NCBI GenBank assembly: GCA_024760905.1
Contig: CM045734.1
Span: 35,868,064-35,932,063 of the forward strand
Source: Plotosus lineatus
Taxonomy: Eukaryota > Chordata > Actinopteri > Siluriformes > Plotosidae
DNA: 64,000 bases
Reading direction: 5' to 3'
This document shows positions 35,259 to 53,308 of the stretch, piece after piece; positions within the stretch are counted from its first letter, which is position 1; each line of letters starts with the position of its first letter. The notes under the pieces are model-generated. The model ran no database searches. It worked only from the letters and a program-made list of their open reading frames with translations, and had not been told where the DNA came from. The translations under genes and the position numbers were made by a program.

Positions 35259-36194
35259 GGAGTCCTCGGTTTACACCGGTCCCGACTTACACTGTTTCGT
35301 GGTTACAAACGCGCCCCCATAAAAATGTAAAAAATAATATTACGCGTCATTGTCTTTCGCGGTTACGTAAACAAACGCAAGCTAGTTTTGGGCGCGCGAG
35401 GCGGAAGAATACGCTGTGTTGTGGTTGTGGGCCGAGGAAGACGGTGTCACTTCCCTTCGCTCAGTCTCGTTACTGTAATATTACGTCTCATTACGTCTTA
35501 CGCGGTCACGTAAACAAACGCAAACTAGTTTCGGGCACGCAAGATGCAGCAAGCGTTGGCAACTTTTGAGGCTCAGGATGCCAACTTGGAAAGGTTCACT
35601 ATGGTTTCCAGAGGCATCATGGGTTTGATGCAATGCTACAAGCAGATCTTGGATGAGAAGAGATTGCTCTCTGTCCAGTCTAACCTGGAGCAGTATTTTA
35701 AGAAGGTAGAGAGGCCTGCAACAGATCCTGTACCCTCTACCTCAGCTGCATCTACTACTCCTGGCTCACCTGCCCCAGTTTCTCCAGCACAATAAGCCCG
35801 TCTCTCCCTCCCTTACTGTATTTCATTCTTGTGGTAAGGAATTGTTTTCTCTTTTTTTAATACTTTTTTATGTCATTAACTGTTACATTGTACTATAGCA
35901 CTGTACGTACAGTACTTTTCAGTATATTTTATGTTCTGACTTCCACTGAAACTCGGGTTACACCGTGTCTTAAAAACGGATCAGCGTCGTAAACCGAGTA
36001 GATCTGAGTAGATCCTTCCGTAAGAGAGTGCTCAATACTTTTTCGTAGAGCAAATAAAAATAAGAGGACAGGACAAACACTTTCTACTGAAAGTTCTTCT
36101 GTAATCACCTGAAGAGAGAGGATGGTTTCACCACACCTCGAAACAGATCTGTAGTGATAAATGAAGTTTCAATAGAAAGTCTTTGTCCTGTCCT

Positions 36195-36244
<50 letters not shown>

Positions 36245-36266
36245 TGTTTATTGTTTATTATATGCA

Positions 36267-36308
<42 letters not shown>

Positions 36309-36337
36309 GTATCTATGTATGTGTGTGTGTGTGTGTG

Positions 36338-36378
<41 letters not shown>

Positions 36379-37961
36379 AATTCTACTTACTGACCTAACG
36401 TATTTGTTGTTTATTTATTGACTTGGGTATTGATCATTTTTCAGAATTTTCTGGCCTTGTGTGCCAGTGGTTTCTACAATGGCTGCATCTTTCACAGAAA
36501 TATTAAAGGGTTTATGGTACAGACTGGAGATCCCACTGGTAAATGTCACATTATTTTTAAAAAATCCTATTTTCAAGAAAAAGTACTTGATGAAAAATAT
36601 TAAATTGCTTTGTATTGAAATATGATGTGCGAAGTGATTTTCATTCATTCATTTTCTGAACCGCTTAATCCTTATTCGGGTTGCGGGGAGGCTGGTGCCC
36701 ATCTCAGCCGACCCTGGGTGAGGGCAGAGTACAAGTACGAAGCGATTTTGTTGCAAATAAAAAAAGTTACTATTCAAAGAAGATCTTGGGTATGTACTGC
36801 CACATTCACCTGCTATTGTTGATGAGGGTACAGTAGGGTTTTGTAGCTGAACACAAAAATATCTTCAACAGTAAGATATATGTAATTGTTTACTATGTTA
36901 CCCAAAAAGTATTTTATAAGGGTTGAAATGCATTTAGGTAATGATAAAGAATAAATCTAAATAAAGAATATCACACAAATTTGTTGAAGAAAAAAAATAA
37001 AGATTCACAACAAATCAAATCGTCATGCGGCTTTTTGTCTCTCGTATAAGCAAAATCACAAAAAATACAGCTATAAGTACTTTTAGACTTCTTTATTAAA
37101 TGGGAAAATATGTTAGTTTTGTGGTAATATAGTGATAAATATTAAACACTGATGGGAACGCAGACCCAGGTGTCATGATTTAGTTTATAGTTCTTTTGAA
37201 ACTTGTGACTGCAGTTGTGTAATATCAGGTGTGAAAATGAGCTGCTCTTCCATTCTGGCCTGGGATTGAAATTCTTGGATTTATTTTCCTTGTCGTAAAT
37301 GATTTTGGTATCTCTGTTTTCCTATTGGTCATTACTTTAAATGCGCCACCAGAAAGTTGAGTGCAATGTAACTTTCTAATTGTCCACTTTGTCACAGTAG
37401 CAAAAATTTTGCCTATTTCTACATTTAGTTAACTTTACATTGCTCCTTGTGTATGCCTTTATACATGTTTTAATTTTTGTTTCCGATAATGCAGGTACAG
37501 GAAAAGGAGGAACAAGTATTTGGGGAAGAAAATTTGAAGATGAATTTAGCGAACATTTGAAAGTATGTTGAAACAACAAAAATTGCACCTGTCAAAAGAA
37601 GAGATTTGTTTAAAAATTGCTTTATTTTTGTTTTTGAACAGCATAATGTCAGAGGGGTGGTGGCGATGGCAAATAACGGCCCTAATACCAATGCTTCACA
37701 GTTCTTTTTCACCTATGCCAAACAGCCTCACCTGGACATGAAATACACAGTGTTTGGAAAGTAGGTCATTGTCTGTTAATTTCAGTATGTCCAGAGTACA
37801 CAGATTTCTCATTAACGTTGCTTTGTTTCAATAGAATAATCGATGGTTTGGAAACTTTGGATGAGTTGGAGAAACTTCCTGTTCATGAAAAGAACTTCCG
37901 GCCTTTGAATGACGTCCACATTAAGGATGTGACAATGCATGCAAACCCTTTTGCTGCATAA
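33224..37961 (+). CDS. ppil3: PPIL3, peptidyl-prolyl cis-trans isomerase-like 3 (coding exons 2-6)
   Basis: PPIL3 is a small cyclophilin found in spliceosomal complexes. Exons read directly: 33224-33298 ([10 protein letters not shown] to KACE), 36445-36538 (NFLALCAS to GDPT), 37495-37562 ([14 protein letters not shown] to EHLK), 37642-37760 ([13 protein letters not shown] to YTVFGK) and 37835-37961 ([10 protein letters not shown] to NPFAA, TAA). All junctions have AG/GT borders and matching phases. With an upstream ATG the total is 161 codons plus stop, the length I recall for mammalian PPIL3. Cyclophilin core residues are present: [15 protein letters not shown] (Arg44, Phe49, Gln52) and [13 protein letters not shown]. 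The initiator Met must lie in an upstream exon because an acceptor directly precedes TCT (Ser2). The introns hold a Tc1 element, a pogo-like element and AT microsatellites. An ATTAAA lies at 38121-38126. Confidence 0.95.
33592..33715 (+). repeat. Internally deleted SINE inserted in a Tc1 element
   Basis: Flanked by the 15-bp repeat ATGCTCTCAATACTT at 33577-33591 and 33716-33730. Only the tRNA-like head and the last part of the tail remain, joined after CACAAGGTTG. Confidence 0.93.
33735..34671 (-). pseudogene. Tc1-like transposase of copy 1 (frameshifted)
   Basis: Fragments on -: 34671-34471 (N-terminal DNA-binding part), 34462-33977 (catalytic core), 34104-33850 ([17 protein letters not shown]) and 33857-33735 (C-terminal [11 protein letters not shown]). 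The original ATG is kept. The frame changes near 34465, 34000 and 33860. Confidence 0.88.
35168..35252. repeat. (AT)n microsatellite in a ppil3 intron
   Basis: About 42 AT units ending directly at the TA border of the Tigger-like element at 35254. Confidence 0.95.
35254..36002 (+). mobile_element. Tigger-like element keeping the transposase C-terminus
   Basis: The left end CACAGGGAGTCCTCGGTTTA follows TA. The right end near 36002 has GTAAACCGAG as its inverse. A frame at 35544-35795 ([37 protein letters not shown]) looks like the C-terminal tail of Tigger transposases. Located in a ppil3 intron next to a long AT repeat. Confidence 0.7.
36198..36374. repeat. Cluster of (AT)n and (GT)n repeats in a ppil3 intron
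   Basis: Three AT blocks (36198-36238, 36275-36306, 36343-36374) and one GT block (36320-36338), ending about 70 bp before ppil3 exon 3. Confidence 0.93.
36642..36735 (-). repeat. Second SINE family, 3' tail only
   Basis: (TCAT)n, then TTTTCTGAACCGCTTAATCC and GGCTGGTGCCCATCTCAGCC, flanked by similar 14-mers TGCGAAGTGATTTT and TACGAAGCGATTTT. It lies in a ppil3 intron. Confidence 0.75.
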
Positions 37962-38120
37962 CACTGTCATGTACGATGTTGCACGAGGACATTTATGTTG
38001 TAGTAATGAGGTTAAATGTTTGTATAATGTGTGTATTTTTGTGTATTGTTCCTTTTTGAAAAAAATATTGGTTTGTTTGCCAACAGGATGTTTAATCATG
38101 CATCGCAAAGGTTTTTAATA

Positions 38121-38126
38121 ATTAAA
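38121..38126 (+). promoter_or_regulatory. Candidate polyadenylation signal ATTAAA of ppil3
   Basis: This common variant hexamer lies 160 nt after the ppil3 stop codon. A canonical AATAAA is not seen in between. Confidence 0.5.
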
Positions 38127-38427
38127 ATATATATTTAAAAAAAACAAGGACAGAGATTGTCTGTCTTTATTTTTAAAGCTCAATTAAGTAGAAACGTATG
38201 CTTATTTTAACCTAAATATGTGCTTGGCATTTTTTTTTGTTTGTTTATAAATAGAACAAAGACATTTTTAGTAATCTATCAGATTCTTAGTATTACAGTT
38301 AAATAGATTATGCTTGGTTCATTTTGACATGAGGATAAAACAGTATAATGGTTGTGGTTATTTGTCAATAAACACCATATTCTTTATACAAAAAAATAAA
38401 TCAAAATAAGCAAAATAATGCTCAAAA

Positions 38428-39895
38428 TGCAGGATTGGGGGGAGGTGGGGGGCACAATCCAGTTTTCATCCTCATGCCGGTCCCAAACCCGGAAAATGCA
38501 GAGGGTTGTGACAGGAAGGGCATCTGACGTAAAACATGTGCTAAAATTTGTTGTGGGAATCATGAAAACGGATTTCATACCAGATCGGTCGAGGCCCGGA
38601 TTAACAGTGACCGCCATCAGTGCTGTTAACCAACAGGGTGCTGGTGGAAACTGGGCTACAGTTGGTCGAAGAAGGAGAGGCGGGAGGCGTGTCTGTAGGC
38701 AGAGAGAGAAGAGTAAAGGCGTGAGTCTAGGACTGAGAGTAGGAACTATGGATGTTGGAACTACAACAGGAAAAGATAGAGAGCTGGCTGACATGATGCA
38801 GAAGAGGAAGGTGGACATACTGTGTATTCAGGAGACCAGGTGGAAAGGTAGCAAGGCTAGAAGCTTAGAGCAGGGTTTAAGATGTTTTTTCATGGTGTGG
38901 ATGGGAAGAGAAATGGAGTAGGAGTCAACTTGAAGGAGGAGTTTGTCAGGAATGTTCTAGAAGTGAAAAGAGTGTCAGACCGAGTAATGAGTCTAAAGTT
39001 AGAAATTGAAAGCGTGATGTTCAATGTTGTTAGCGCTTATGCCCCACAGGCAGAATGTGAGCGAGAAGAGAAGGAGAGATTCTGCAGTGAGTTAGATGAA
39101 GTGATGCAGAATACCCCCAGAGGTGAAAGAGTGGTCATTGGTGCAGACATCAATGGAAATGTTGGTGCAGGAAACTGGGGACAAGGAAGTGATGGGCAGG
39201 TTTGGTAACCAGGACAGGAACACAGAAGATGTTGATCGATTTTGCAAAAAGTTTGGCAATGGCTGTGGTGAATACTTTCTTCCAGAAGAGGCAGGAGCAT
39301 AGGGTTACTTATAAAAGCAGAGCTAGGAGCACACAGGTAGACTACATCTTGTGTAGGTGATGTAATTTAAAGGAAGTCAGTGACTGCAAAGTAGTAGTGG
39401 GTGAGAGTGTTACCAAACAGCATAGGATGGTGGTATGCAGAATGACACTGATGGTGAGGAAGGTGAAGAAGGCAAAAGCAGAGCAGAAGACAAAGTGGTG
39501 GAAGCTGAAAAAGGAAGAGTGTCATGTTGTCTTCAAGGAGGAGTTGAAACAGGCTTTGGGTGGTCAGGAAGTGCTTCCAGATGACTGGACAACTACAGCT
39601 AATGTGATCAGGGAGACAGGTCGGAGAATACTTGGTGTGTCCTCTGGAAGGAAAGTAGAGAAGGAGACGGTGGTGAAAAGAGGAAGTGCGGGGGTGTGTA
39701 CAAAGGAAGAGGTTAACTAAGAAGAAGTGGGACATTGAGAGGACTGAAGAGAGTAAACAGGAGTACGCGGTGACACAGCGTAAAGTGACAGTAGCGGTGT
39801 CAAAGGCCAAACAGAGGGCGTATGATGAGTTGTATCTAGGTTGGACAGTAAGGAGGAAGAAAATGATTTATACAGGTTGGAAAAGAAGAAGGCAA
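38428..39895 (+). mobile_element. RTE-like LINE, 5' part (copy B)
   Basis: This copy keeps the 5' leader (GGGTTGTGACAGGAAGGGCAT near 38503) and the N-terminal and endonuclease regions, and runs into the linker before the RT. It stops near 39895 in unrelated sequence. Many stops and frameshifts break it: segments 38418-38921, 38882-39208, 39397-39720 and 39686-39940 are in different frames. A truncated, inactive copy of the family seen at 27243-30418. Confidence 0.85.
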
Positions 39896-40042
39896 AGCAA
39901 AATAATGCTCCACTCGCTGGTAAGATCATTCTGGGAGTAGTACAGCGATTATTCAGACATGGGAAAAATTACCCTAATGATAAATGTGAGGCGCTCCACT
40001 TAAATGTGCCTACAAGCACCGAATGTGCTTGAACACTGAATG

Positions 40043-40260
40043 TGCCTACAAGGTGTCTCACAAGCACCATACGTCACTTGAGACAAAGCGCTGCTTCTCT
40101 GGACTTCCGATCTTTCAAATGAGCAAGTGAAGATTGAGTACTAAACAAGTATTCAACGCACACTTGCTCACTTGAAAGATTGGACGTCTGAACAAGCCGC
40201 GCTTTGTCTCACAAGCACCATGCGTCACTTGCGACAAGCGCCTACATCCGGTGAAGCGCC
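40043..40260. repeat. Hairpin-forming repeat
   Basis: CACCATACGTCACTTGAGAC AAAGCG is repeated as CACCATGCGTCACTTGCGAC, and between these lies an inverted repeat around GAGTACTAAACAAGTATTCA (about 40135-40160). The core is related to the hairpin at 16965-17065. Confidence 0.6.
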
Positions 40261-40339
40261 TCACAAATATGGCTGTCTGTGTGGACTGGTCTTCAGCCTG
40301 TACGGAAGATAAGCTATTATTGTTGTCCAAGTTATTGTT

Positions 40340-40765
40340 GATTATCATTTCCTTTTGGTTGTACCCTTCAGGGGTCGCCACAGCAAATCATCTGCCTCCA
40401 TCTCACCCTATACTCTGCATCATCTTCTCTTCCACCAGCTTCCTTCACCACATCCATAAATCTCCTCTTTGGTCTTCCTCTACTCCTTCTTCCTGGTAGT
40501 TCCAACCTCAGCATCCTCCTACCAATATATTCACTATCCCTCCACTGTACATGTCCAAACCATCTCAATCTAGCCTCCCTGACTTTGTCTCTAAAATCTC
40601 TTACATGTGCTGATCCTATCCATCCTTGTTACTCCCAAAGAGAACCCCAACATTTTTATCTCTTCTACCTCCAGCTCTGCCTCCTGTTTTTTCCTCAGTG
40701 CCACTGTTTCTAAACAATAAAACTTTGCTGGCCTCATCACCGTCTTGTACACTTTTACTTTTGTT
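40340..40765 (-). mobile_element. RTE-like LINE, 3' fragment (RT C-terminus and tail)
   Basis: On the - strand this carries the RT C-terminal region (MRWFGHVQWRDSEYIGRRML) and the typical 3' end, ending in the family tail near 40345. It is in opposite orientation to copy B, 450 bp away, so the two are probably separate insertions or a rearranged one. Confidence 0.75.
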
Positions 40766-41184
40766 AAAAGACAATAATGCGTGAACAGTTAAACTGTTGA
40801 ATACATAAAGGATAATCTCAGACATTAAGTGTTGAGATCGGCTGAGATCGACTCCAGCCTCCCCGGAAGCCTCGTAGTTTATCGTAGGATAAAACAGTTA
40901 CAACAAATAAGTGCGTGGAGGAAGAGAACCGTTTGGGGGACTTTTATTTAATACATTTCATGGTGAACTTCAACCCGGAACACAAAGTCAAACATCCAGA
41001 AGCTTCGTTGATTTAATTTTAATGTATTTTTATGCGCATTTTTACAAACGCAATATTATCATAGTATTTATGCTAATGTAATAAATTGTGAAATTTTTGG
41101 TTGGTATATTTCGAGGTCATGAGGTGGTGATGATTGTGTGACCACGCGTACGGCTGTTTACTCTATTGAGCGTGAAAATCAGTC

Positions 41185-48151
<6,967 letters not shown>

Positions 48152-48185
48152 AGCCACAGCACAGTAAATCTGATCATTAGTTGTA

Positions 48186-48191
48186 AATAAA
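48186..48191 (+). promoter_or_regulatory. Polyadenylation signal AATAAA of the SDR gene
   Basis: This canonical hexamer is 35 nt downstream of the SDR stop codon and on the same strand. Confidence 0.75.
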
Positions 48192-48587
48192 ATCTTTAAT
48201 TTTACAATGATTTCATATTCATTTCATTATTAATCGGCAATGATGGATACTTGCCCCTTGTGGGTTTTTAAACTATTTTTATAGTTTCCTTTATCCAATA
48301 GTGTTAAATTCATATGTAGAGACCATCAAGGAAACAACACAAATAATGACTGAGGTTTCATATGTATTTGCAGACATCCCACTAAATCCACTTTGATAAA
48401 TATAGCTAGTATTGATCCAGGACAGAAAATTTGACATCAGAAAGGATACAACTGTACACTTAACAATTAAGGGGCAAAAATTCTGGAACAATTTCAACTT
48501 CAGAGGGAAGGCCAACCATTCATTTAGACTTGTTAAAAACAGCAGCTATTGAATACAGTACAATGACAAGACTACATAATGCAAGTA

Positions 48588-50205
48588 CCGTATTTTCCGG
48601 GCCATAAGGCACACTTAAAATCCTTTGACGTCACCAAAAAAAAAAAAAAATTGGTGTGCTTTATAATCCAGTGTGCCTTATGTGGTGTGTGTGTGTGTAG
48701 GACCCCAAAATGGCACCCATTATGACATGTGCTTACGGGGTGGATTTCAAACTGAAGGCTATCAATCACGCAGTAAAACATGGAAACAGAGCAGCTGCCA
48801 GAGAATTCAATATTAATCAATAGTACGAAAGTGGAGGAAGCAAGATGACAACCTGCGCCAATTAAGACCGAACAGAGTTTCTGAGGGAACTAAGCGAGAT
48901 CGCCACCGTTAAGAGGACAAAATTGAACAGTTGGTTATTGAATAGAGAACAGCAGGTAGAAGCTTCTCTACAGTCTATTCGACACAAGGCAACAGTGGTA
49001 GCACGTGAAATGAAGATAGACGACTTTCGATTGGGGTCCTTATTGGTACTTCTATTTTATGAAAAGGCGTAATCTCTCCACCCACGCAAGAACTACCGTC
49101 TTGCAGCAACTGCCAAAAGACCATGTAGAAAAACTGACCAATTTCTGCACCTACTGCAAGAATAAGATCTCGGAAAAGAAGATTCGGCCAGAATACATCA
49201 ACATGGACGAGGTCTCCCTCAGCATTGACGTGCTCGTGAACCGTACTGTCGAGAAAACAGTGATTAGTACAGTAACTATACGCACTACAGGGAACGAGAA
49301 GTCATTCTTCACTGTAATACTTGGCTGCCAGGGTAATGGCCAGAAACTACCAACCAAGGTCATTTACAAATCGAGGACTTTGCCAAAAGAAAAGTTTCTG
49401 GTCGTCGTCAAGGCGAATGTAAAGGGCCGGATGGACGAGGAGAAGATGGGTGAGTGCCTGAGAGAGGTTTATGTTAAGAGACCGGACAGCTTTTTCCACA
49501 AATCTCCGTTTCTGTTAATCTGCGATTTCATGCAGGCCCATCTAACTGGCACTGTTAAAACCCTGATGAAGCGAACTAATGTGGAGTGTGCCATCATTCT
49601 GGGTTGGATTAACAAAAGAACTCCCAACTGCTAGATATTGAAATCAATAGGTCATTTCAAAGTTGAGTTGCGTGGGAGCACTGTATGACAGAAGGTGAAC
49701 ACACTATTCACCAACACAGGGAGAGTTACGCCACTATCTGACAGCGGATCATGGATGCCTGGGCGAAGGTATCAGTCTCAAGTGTCGTCCAAGCTTTCAG
49801 CAAGGCAGAAATCACTGATTGGCCAAGTAACAGCTCGGATAATGATGAGAGGGATCCGAGCACGCTTGATGTTAAAGTCTCACAACTGTTAAACACGGAC
49901 ACAGAAGATGAAGCATTTGATGGATTTATGGAAAGGAATACACGAGTTTATTGTTTTGTATTGTTTGTATTGACTGAACACTGAGTTATTGTGTATTACC
50001 GTAACTTTCTGGTAAGTGTATTAATGTTAAGTGTATTATTTTATATTTTGTGTTACAGTTGAACAGTGAAGAGTTATTGTGAGATCAATAAGGTGCTTTG
50101 TCTTGCTTAATGCACCTTATAATCCAGTGCTCCTCATGTATGGACAGGGACCGTTCACGGATGTTGGCGCCTTATGCAGTGCACCCTATAGCTCGGAAAA
50201 TACGG
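48588..50205 (+). mobile_element. pogo/Tigger-like DNA transposon relic
   Basis: Flanked by TA (48586-48587 and 50206-50207) with inverted ends CCGTATTTTCCGGGCCATAA and, from the right, CCGTATTTTCCGAGCTATAG. A CENP-B-type N-terminus is readable near 48725-48960 across a stop and frameshifts (VDFKLKAINHAVKHGNRAAA). A DDE-type core at 49059-49634 includes NMDEVSLSIDV and LLICDFMQAHLTG. It lies between the SDR gene and zbtb26. Confidence 0.88.
49059..49634 (+). pseudogene. pogo-like transposase core (191-codon open segment)
   Basis: Open segment with DE-superfamily transposase features: MDEVSLSIDV (first acidic residue), GQKLPTKVIYKSRT and LLICDFMQAHLT. Its upstream part is separated by stops and the downstream part (49751-49984) is in another frame. 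Not functional as it stands. Confidence 0.8.
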
Positions 50206-50322
50206 TACGAGTTCTTACAGTGAGTACACATGTGCATATAGGACCTTGCCGTATATACAGGATATTTATAAGTCCATAAAAGTCTTTGGACTAATCTATT
50301 AGACATGGCAGATTTAAAATCC

Positions 50323-51543
50323 CTAAAGCATAGTACCTTCATTGGCATTGTCAAAACTGTTTTTGCCGTGGATCTGCTTCAAATGTTTGCGCAAGACTGG
50401 TTTGTGAGCAAATACCATGTCACAATAGTTGCAGCGGTGTGGCTTGTCACCACTGTGCAGGTTCAAATGATCGAGCAGGGAGCACTTTTGTGTGAATGTC
50501 TTGCCACATATTTTACACTGGAATGGCTTAATTCCAGCATGGACGCGCATGTGCCTGTGCAGGTTCCCTTTCTGTGTGAATGTTTTGCCACAGAGGAGGC
50601 ACATAAACAGCTTGTGCATCTTCAGATGATTGGCGAAGTTCTCCAATTGACGGAAGACACGAGCACATTTTGGACACTGATGACACCATTGCGTGCCTTT
50701 GTCAACATTCCAGGAGTAGTTCCACACATTCCTTTTCTCTAAGCCACTGGGACCAGGAGAGGATTGCACATAGTTGACCGTAGCATTAGGGGTCATCTCA
50801 GCAGGCCACATCTCTACAGTCGAGTTAATGAGTGAGTGTTGGGGCTCTGGGGAGCACAGTGCAGGGGACTGAGCAGGTCCATTTTGTAAATTTGGAGAGA
50901 TCTGTATGCGATCATCCACAGATTCTACTTTAATAATATTGATGGGGCTGTCCTCTCCTGGGGGTTTCCTCTGAAATACAGACGGTGATCTTGGTTCAAT
51001 AATTACATCATCATCATCATTGTCATCATTATCATCTTCACTCACATGTTCCACTTCATCATCATCATCAAATGCTGTTTGAATATGCGGTGGCTCTTGC
51101 TCCTGTGTGTTTATGTTGGAAGTCTGATGAGAACAAGGGGAACCCTCATCTTTTTGAGGCTTGATAAACTTATTCAGGGCTTTTGTGCATTGCTCTACAA
51201 TGTGGCCCATCTGTAAGAAACTGGCTACAGTTAGATAGTCGACCAGTTCCAGCTCTGGGAACTCAAGTGTCCCAGTATAGCAAGAGAGAAGTAGTCTCTG
51301 TCCAACTTCTGCATGCTGCAGTGTCGAGATCACTATTTCATGTGAGTCTTGAAGGAAAAACTGGTCTCTGAGGAAAGGAGAGCCAGCAGCAAAGACAACC
51401 TTGTGACCTGGAATCTCTGTGTCATTGATGTGCACGATAACGTCGCAGAAACGTCTGTCCTTTCGAAGACTGTTCATCTTTTGAAGCATGGAATCGCCAA
51501 ATGTGGCAAAACTGAACTGTAAAACAACCCCATCCTGTGCCAT
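50323..51543 (-). CDS. zbtb26: ZBTB26, BTB/POZ and C2H2 zinc-finger transcription factor
   Basis: This is a nuclear DNA-binding protein of 406 residues in one exon. The BTB dimerisation domain covers about residues 10-125 (GDSMLQKMNSL, FCDVIVHINDTE, GHKVVFAAGSPFLRDQF, LLLSCYTGTLEFPELELVDYLTVASFLQMGHI). A linker has a very acidic Asp-rich stretch. Four C2H2 fingers lie at 290-310, 315-335, 343-363 and 371-392, with HAGIKPF- and HSGDKPH-type linkers. The finger block and the tail HGKNSFDNANE match ZBTB26 as I remember it, closer than its paralogue ZBTB6. The start is the ATG at 51543 (ACCATGG, strong Kozak); the frame extends upstream only through GTG. A splice acceptor (ttttgtag) just before it implies 5' noncoding exons. 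The tail ends GTML and is shorter than I recall for the roughly 441-residue human protein. Confidence 0.92.
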   Translation of the reverse strand: MAQDGVVLQFSFATFGDSMLQKMNSLRKDRRFCDVIVHINDTEIPGHKVVFAAGSPFLRDQFFLQDSHEIVISTLQHAEVGQRLLLSCYTGTLEFPELELVDYLTVASFLQMGHIVEQCTKALNKFIKPQKDEGSPCSHQTSNINTQEQEPPHIQTAFDDDDEVEHVSEDDNDDNDDDDVIIEPRSPSVFQRKPPGEDSPINIIKVESVDDRIQISPNLQNGPAQSPALCSPEPQHSLINSTVEMWPAEMTPNATVNYVQSSPGPSGLEKRNVWNYSWNVDKGTQWCHQCPKCARVFRQLENFANHLKMHKLFMCLLCGKTFTQKGNLHRHMRVHAGIKPFQCKICGKTFTQKCSLLDHLNLHSGDKPHRCNYCDMVFAHKPVLRKHLKQIHGKNSFDNANEGTML

Positions 51544-51857
51544 GGTTGCCTGCACTACCTACAAAACAACATGTTTTATTAGCAAAATAAAACTGAAAAA
51601 CACTTTTACTGCATGAATTCAGTAAAATAAAATTCACTTTGTTAAAAAAAAAAAAGACTATTACATTTTTCTGTGTCAGTCTGACACAAATAAGCTTCAC
51701 TTATTTGCCAAATGAGTGAAAATTTACCATAACCAACTTATACCAACAAATTAGATTTTTTTTTAATCACCACCCACATGTGATTTTGGCACCACATGAA
51801 AAAAAGTGTCACTCACTGCTGGCAAAATAAAAAAAAATAATTAAAAAAAGTTCCTGA

Positions 51858-51920
51858 GGGGATGTAGCTCATATGGTAGAACATATGCTTTGCATAAGGT
51901 CCAGAGATCAAGCCTCTCCA
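51858..51920 (+). tRNA. tRNA-Ala(UGC)-like pseudogene
   Basis: It starts GGGGATGTAGCTCATATGGT and has TTTGCAT at the anticodon-loop position, like tRNA-Ala(UGC). The 3' half of the anticodon stem is shortened and the T arm (AGAGATCAAGCCTCT) has lost the GGTTCGA core, so it is probably not functional. Confidence 0.5.
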
Positions 51921-51929
51921 ATGCTAGTG

Positions 51930-52063
51930 ATGTTTGCCACAGTAGTGGCATCAATGGGTAAGGCTCTGGGTTGCTAATCTGAAGGTTGGTGGTTCAAGCC
52001 CTGCCACTTTTGTATACAAATTTAAGCCACTCTGGATAAGGGTGTCTGCCAAATACTCTAAAT
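51930..52063 (+). repeat. Third tRNA-derived SINE type (L2-like tail)
   Basis: The head GTAGTGGCATCAATGGGTAA and B-box-like GGTGGTTCAAGCCC are followed by the tail CTGGATAAGGGTGTCTGCCA AAT, which resembles the tail common to L2-mobilised fish SINEs. Confidence 0.6.
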
Positions 52064-52256
52064 CAGGGGTGTTCAATCCTGCTCCTGGAGATCTACCTTC
52101 CAGATGACTTCATTTCCAACCCTAATGTGGCCCATGTGACATGTAACACCCAGTCAGATCTTCATGAGGTGATTGGATGGTTAGGTGGGCGTGATTAGGG
52201 TTGGAGCGAATGTCTTCTGGAAGGTAGATCTCCAGGAGCAAGATTGAGCACCCCTG
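52064..52256. mobile_element. hAT-type MITE (193 bp) with a perfect 8-bp duplication
   Basis: Flanked by CTCTAAAT (52056-52063, 52257-52264). Ends CAGGGGTGTTCAATCCTGCT and CAGGGGTGCTCAATCTTGCT extend inward through CCTGGAGATCTACCTTCCAG on both sides. Confidence 0.92.
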
Positions 52257-52264
52257 CTCTAAAT

Positions 52265-53300
52265 GTTCTTCAATTATGTATTTGGTTCAGATTCTACGTG
52301 ATATTAAAATAGTGTGATACCATGTCTAATTAGTTCCCACATAAAAAAATCTGCTGAATTTCAGAGCTTATGTAACCCTGTTATTAATTATACTTTGATC
52401 AGATTTTTTACATCATGAAGATAAAGTTAATAGATTTGTCAATCACTTTGAATAAGAAATGAATGTTGAAGGCAGACCAAAGTCCTTTATGCTCAGCTTC
52501 ACATTGCCAGTTGAACAATCTTCAATCAGATGATGGAAGATGATTTAAAAACCCTCCTCACTTTTCTTTTTGAAGTGTCTGAGGAGAACCTAAATCCAAG
52601 TTCTTTGGCCTTTTCCGAGTGCAAAGCTCAATGATAACATGACCATGTCTACATTAAAACACGATGGTCTCATTTTGTTATTCCTGTCTGCAGGGAAATA
52701 CTGTATAGAACAACAGTTTGAATAAGAATTCATACTGTATGATTTAATTTTAGATTTCTTTGTCATCACAAGTGATCAAAGGAACAAATAATTTATTCAT
52801 AGAATCAAGAACACGACAAAGCCCTATATTATTTACACCATATATAAACAGTTAAAAAGACTAAAAAAATTAATCTGTTTTTACTTATGACGTCATTTTT
52901 TCCTCCTGCAAGAAACGACATTTGCAATTGGACCATTAAACAGCACATAAAACCAAGCGAGAAAAATCGAGAACAAGGCTCTTATAACATAAAATAATCC
53001 ACCTGATTAAAAAAAAGCAAAGTGGTGTTAACATCTGGATATTAATAATACAGCTCTGTAATACTTTACAGACTTGTATTTTAGGATATAATGGTTTAGC
53101 CACATAAGCTAGCTAAATATTAGACGGCTAGCTCAGTAGTATCTTTTCCTCACAAATATCTCAACCAGTACAGATAAACAAACACTAGAAGTGCACATCT
53201 TGGTTAAAAAAACAAACAACGAAATGAACAATCATCAGAGAAATAAAATAAAGCCAACTAACCGTTCTAGGAGGATGAGTTCCTGAGACAACAGCAATAT
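52265..53300. other. Upstream of zbtb26, nothing recognised
   Basis: AT-rich sequence, probably a 5' intron or flank of zbtb26. No repeat or coding exon recognised. Confidence 0.4.
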
Positions 53301-53308
53301 CCAAAACC

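Noticed and set aside
40085..40260. CRISPR-like direct repeats near 40 kb
   Set aside because: There are only two repeated blocks around an inverted repeat in a vertebrate genome; no array and no cas genes.
50305..50742. 145-codon + strand frame over zbtb26
   Set aside because: It is antisense to the zinc fingers of zbtb26; the C2H2 pattern is on the - strand.
51544..51555. Upstream start for zbtb26 at 51555
   Set aside because: The codon there is GTG. The first ATG is at 51543, with a strong Kozak context.
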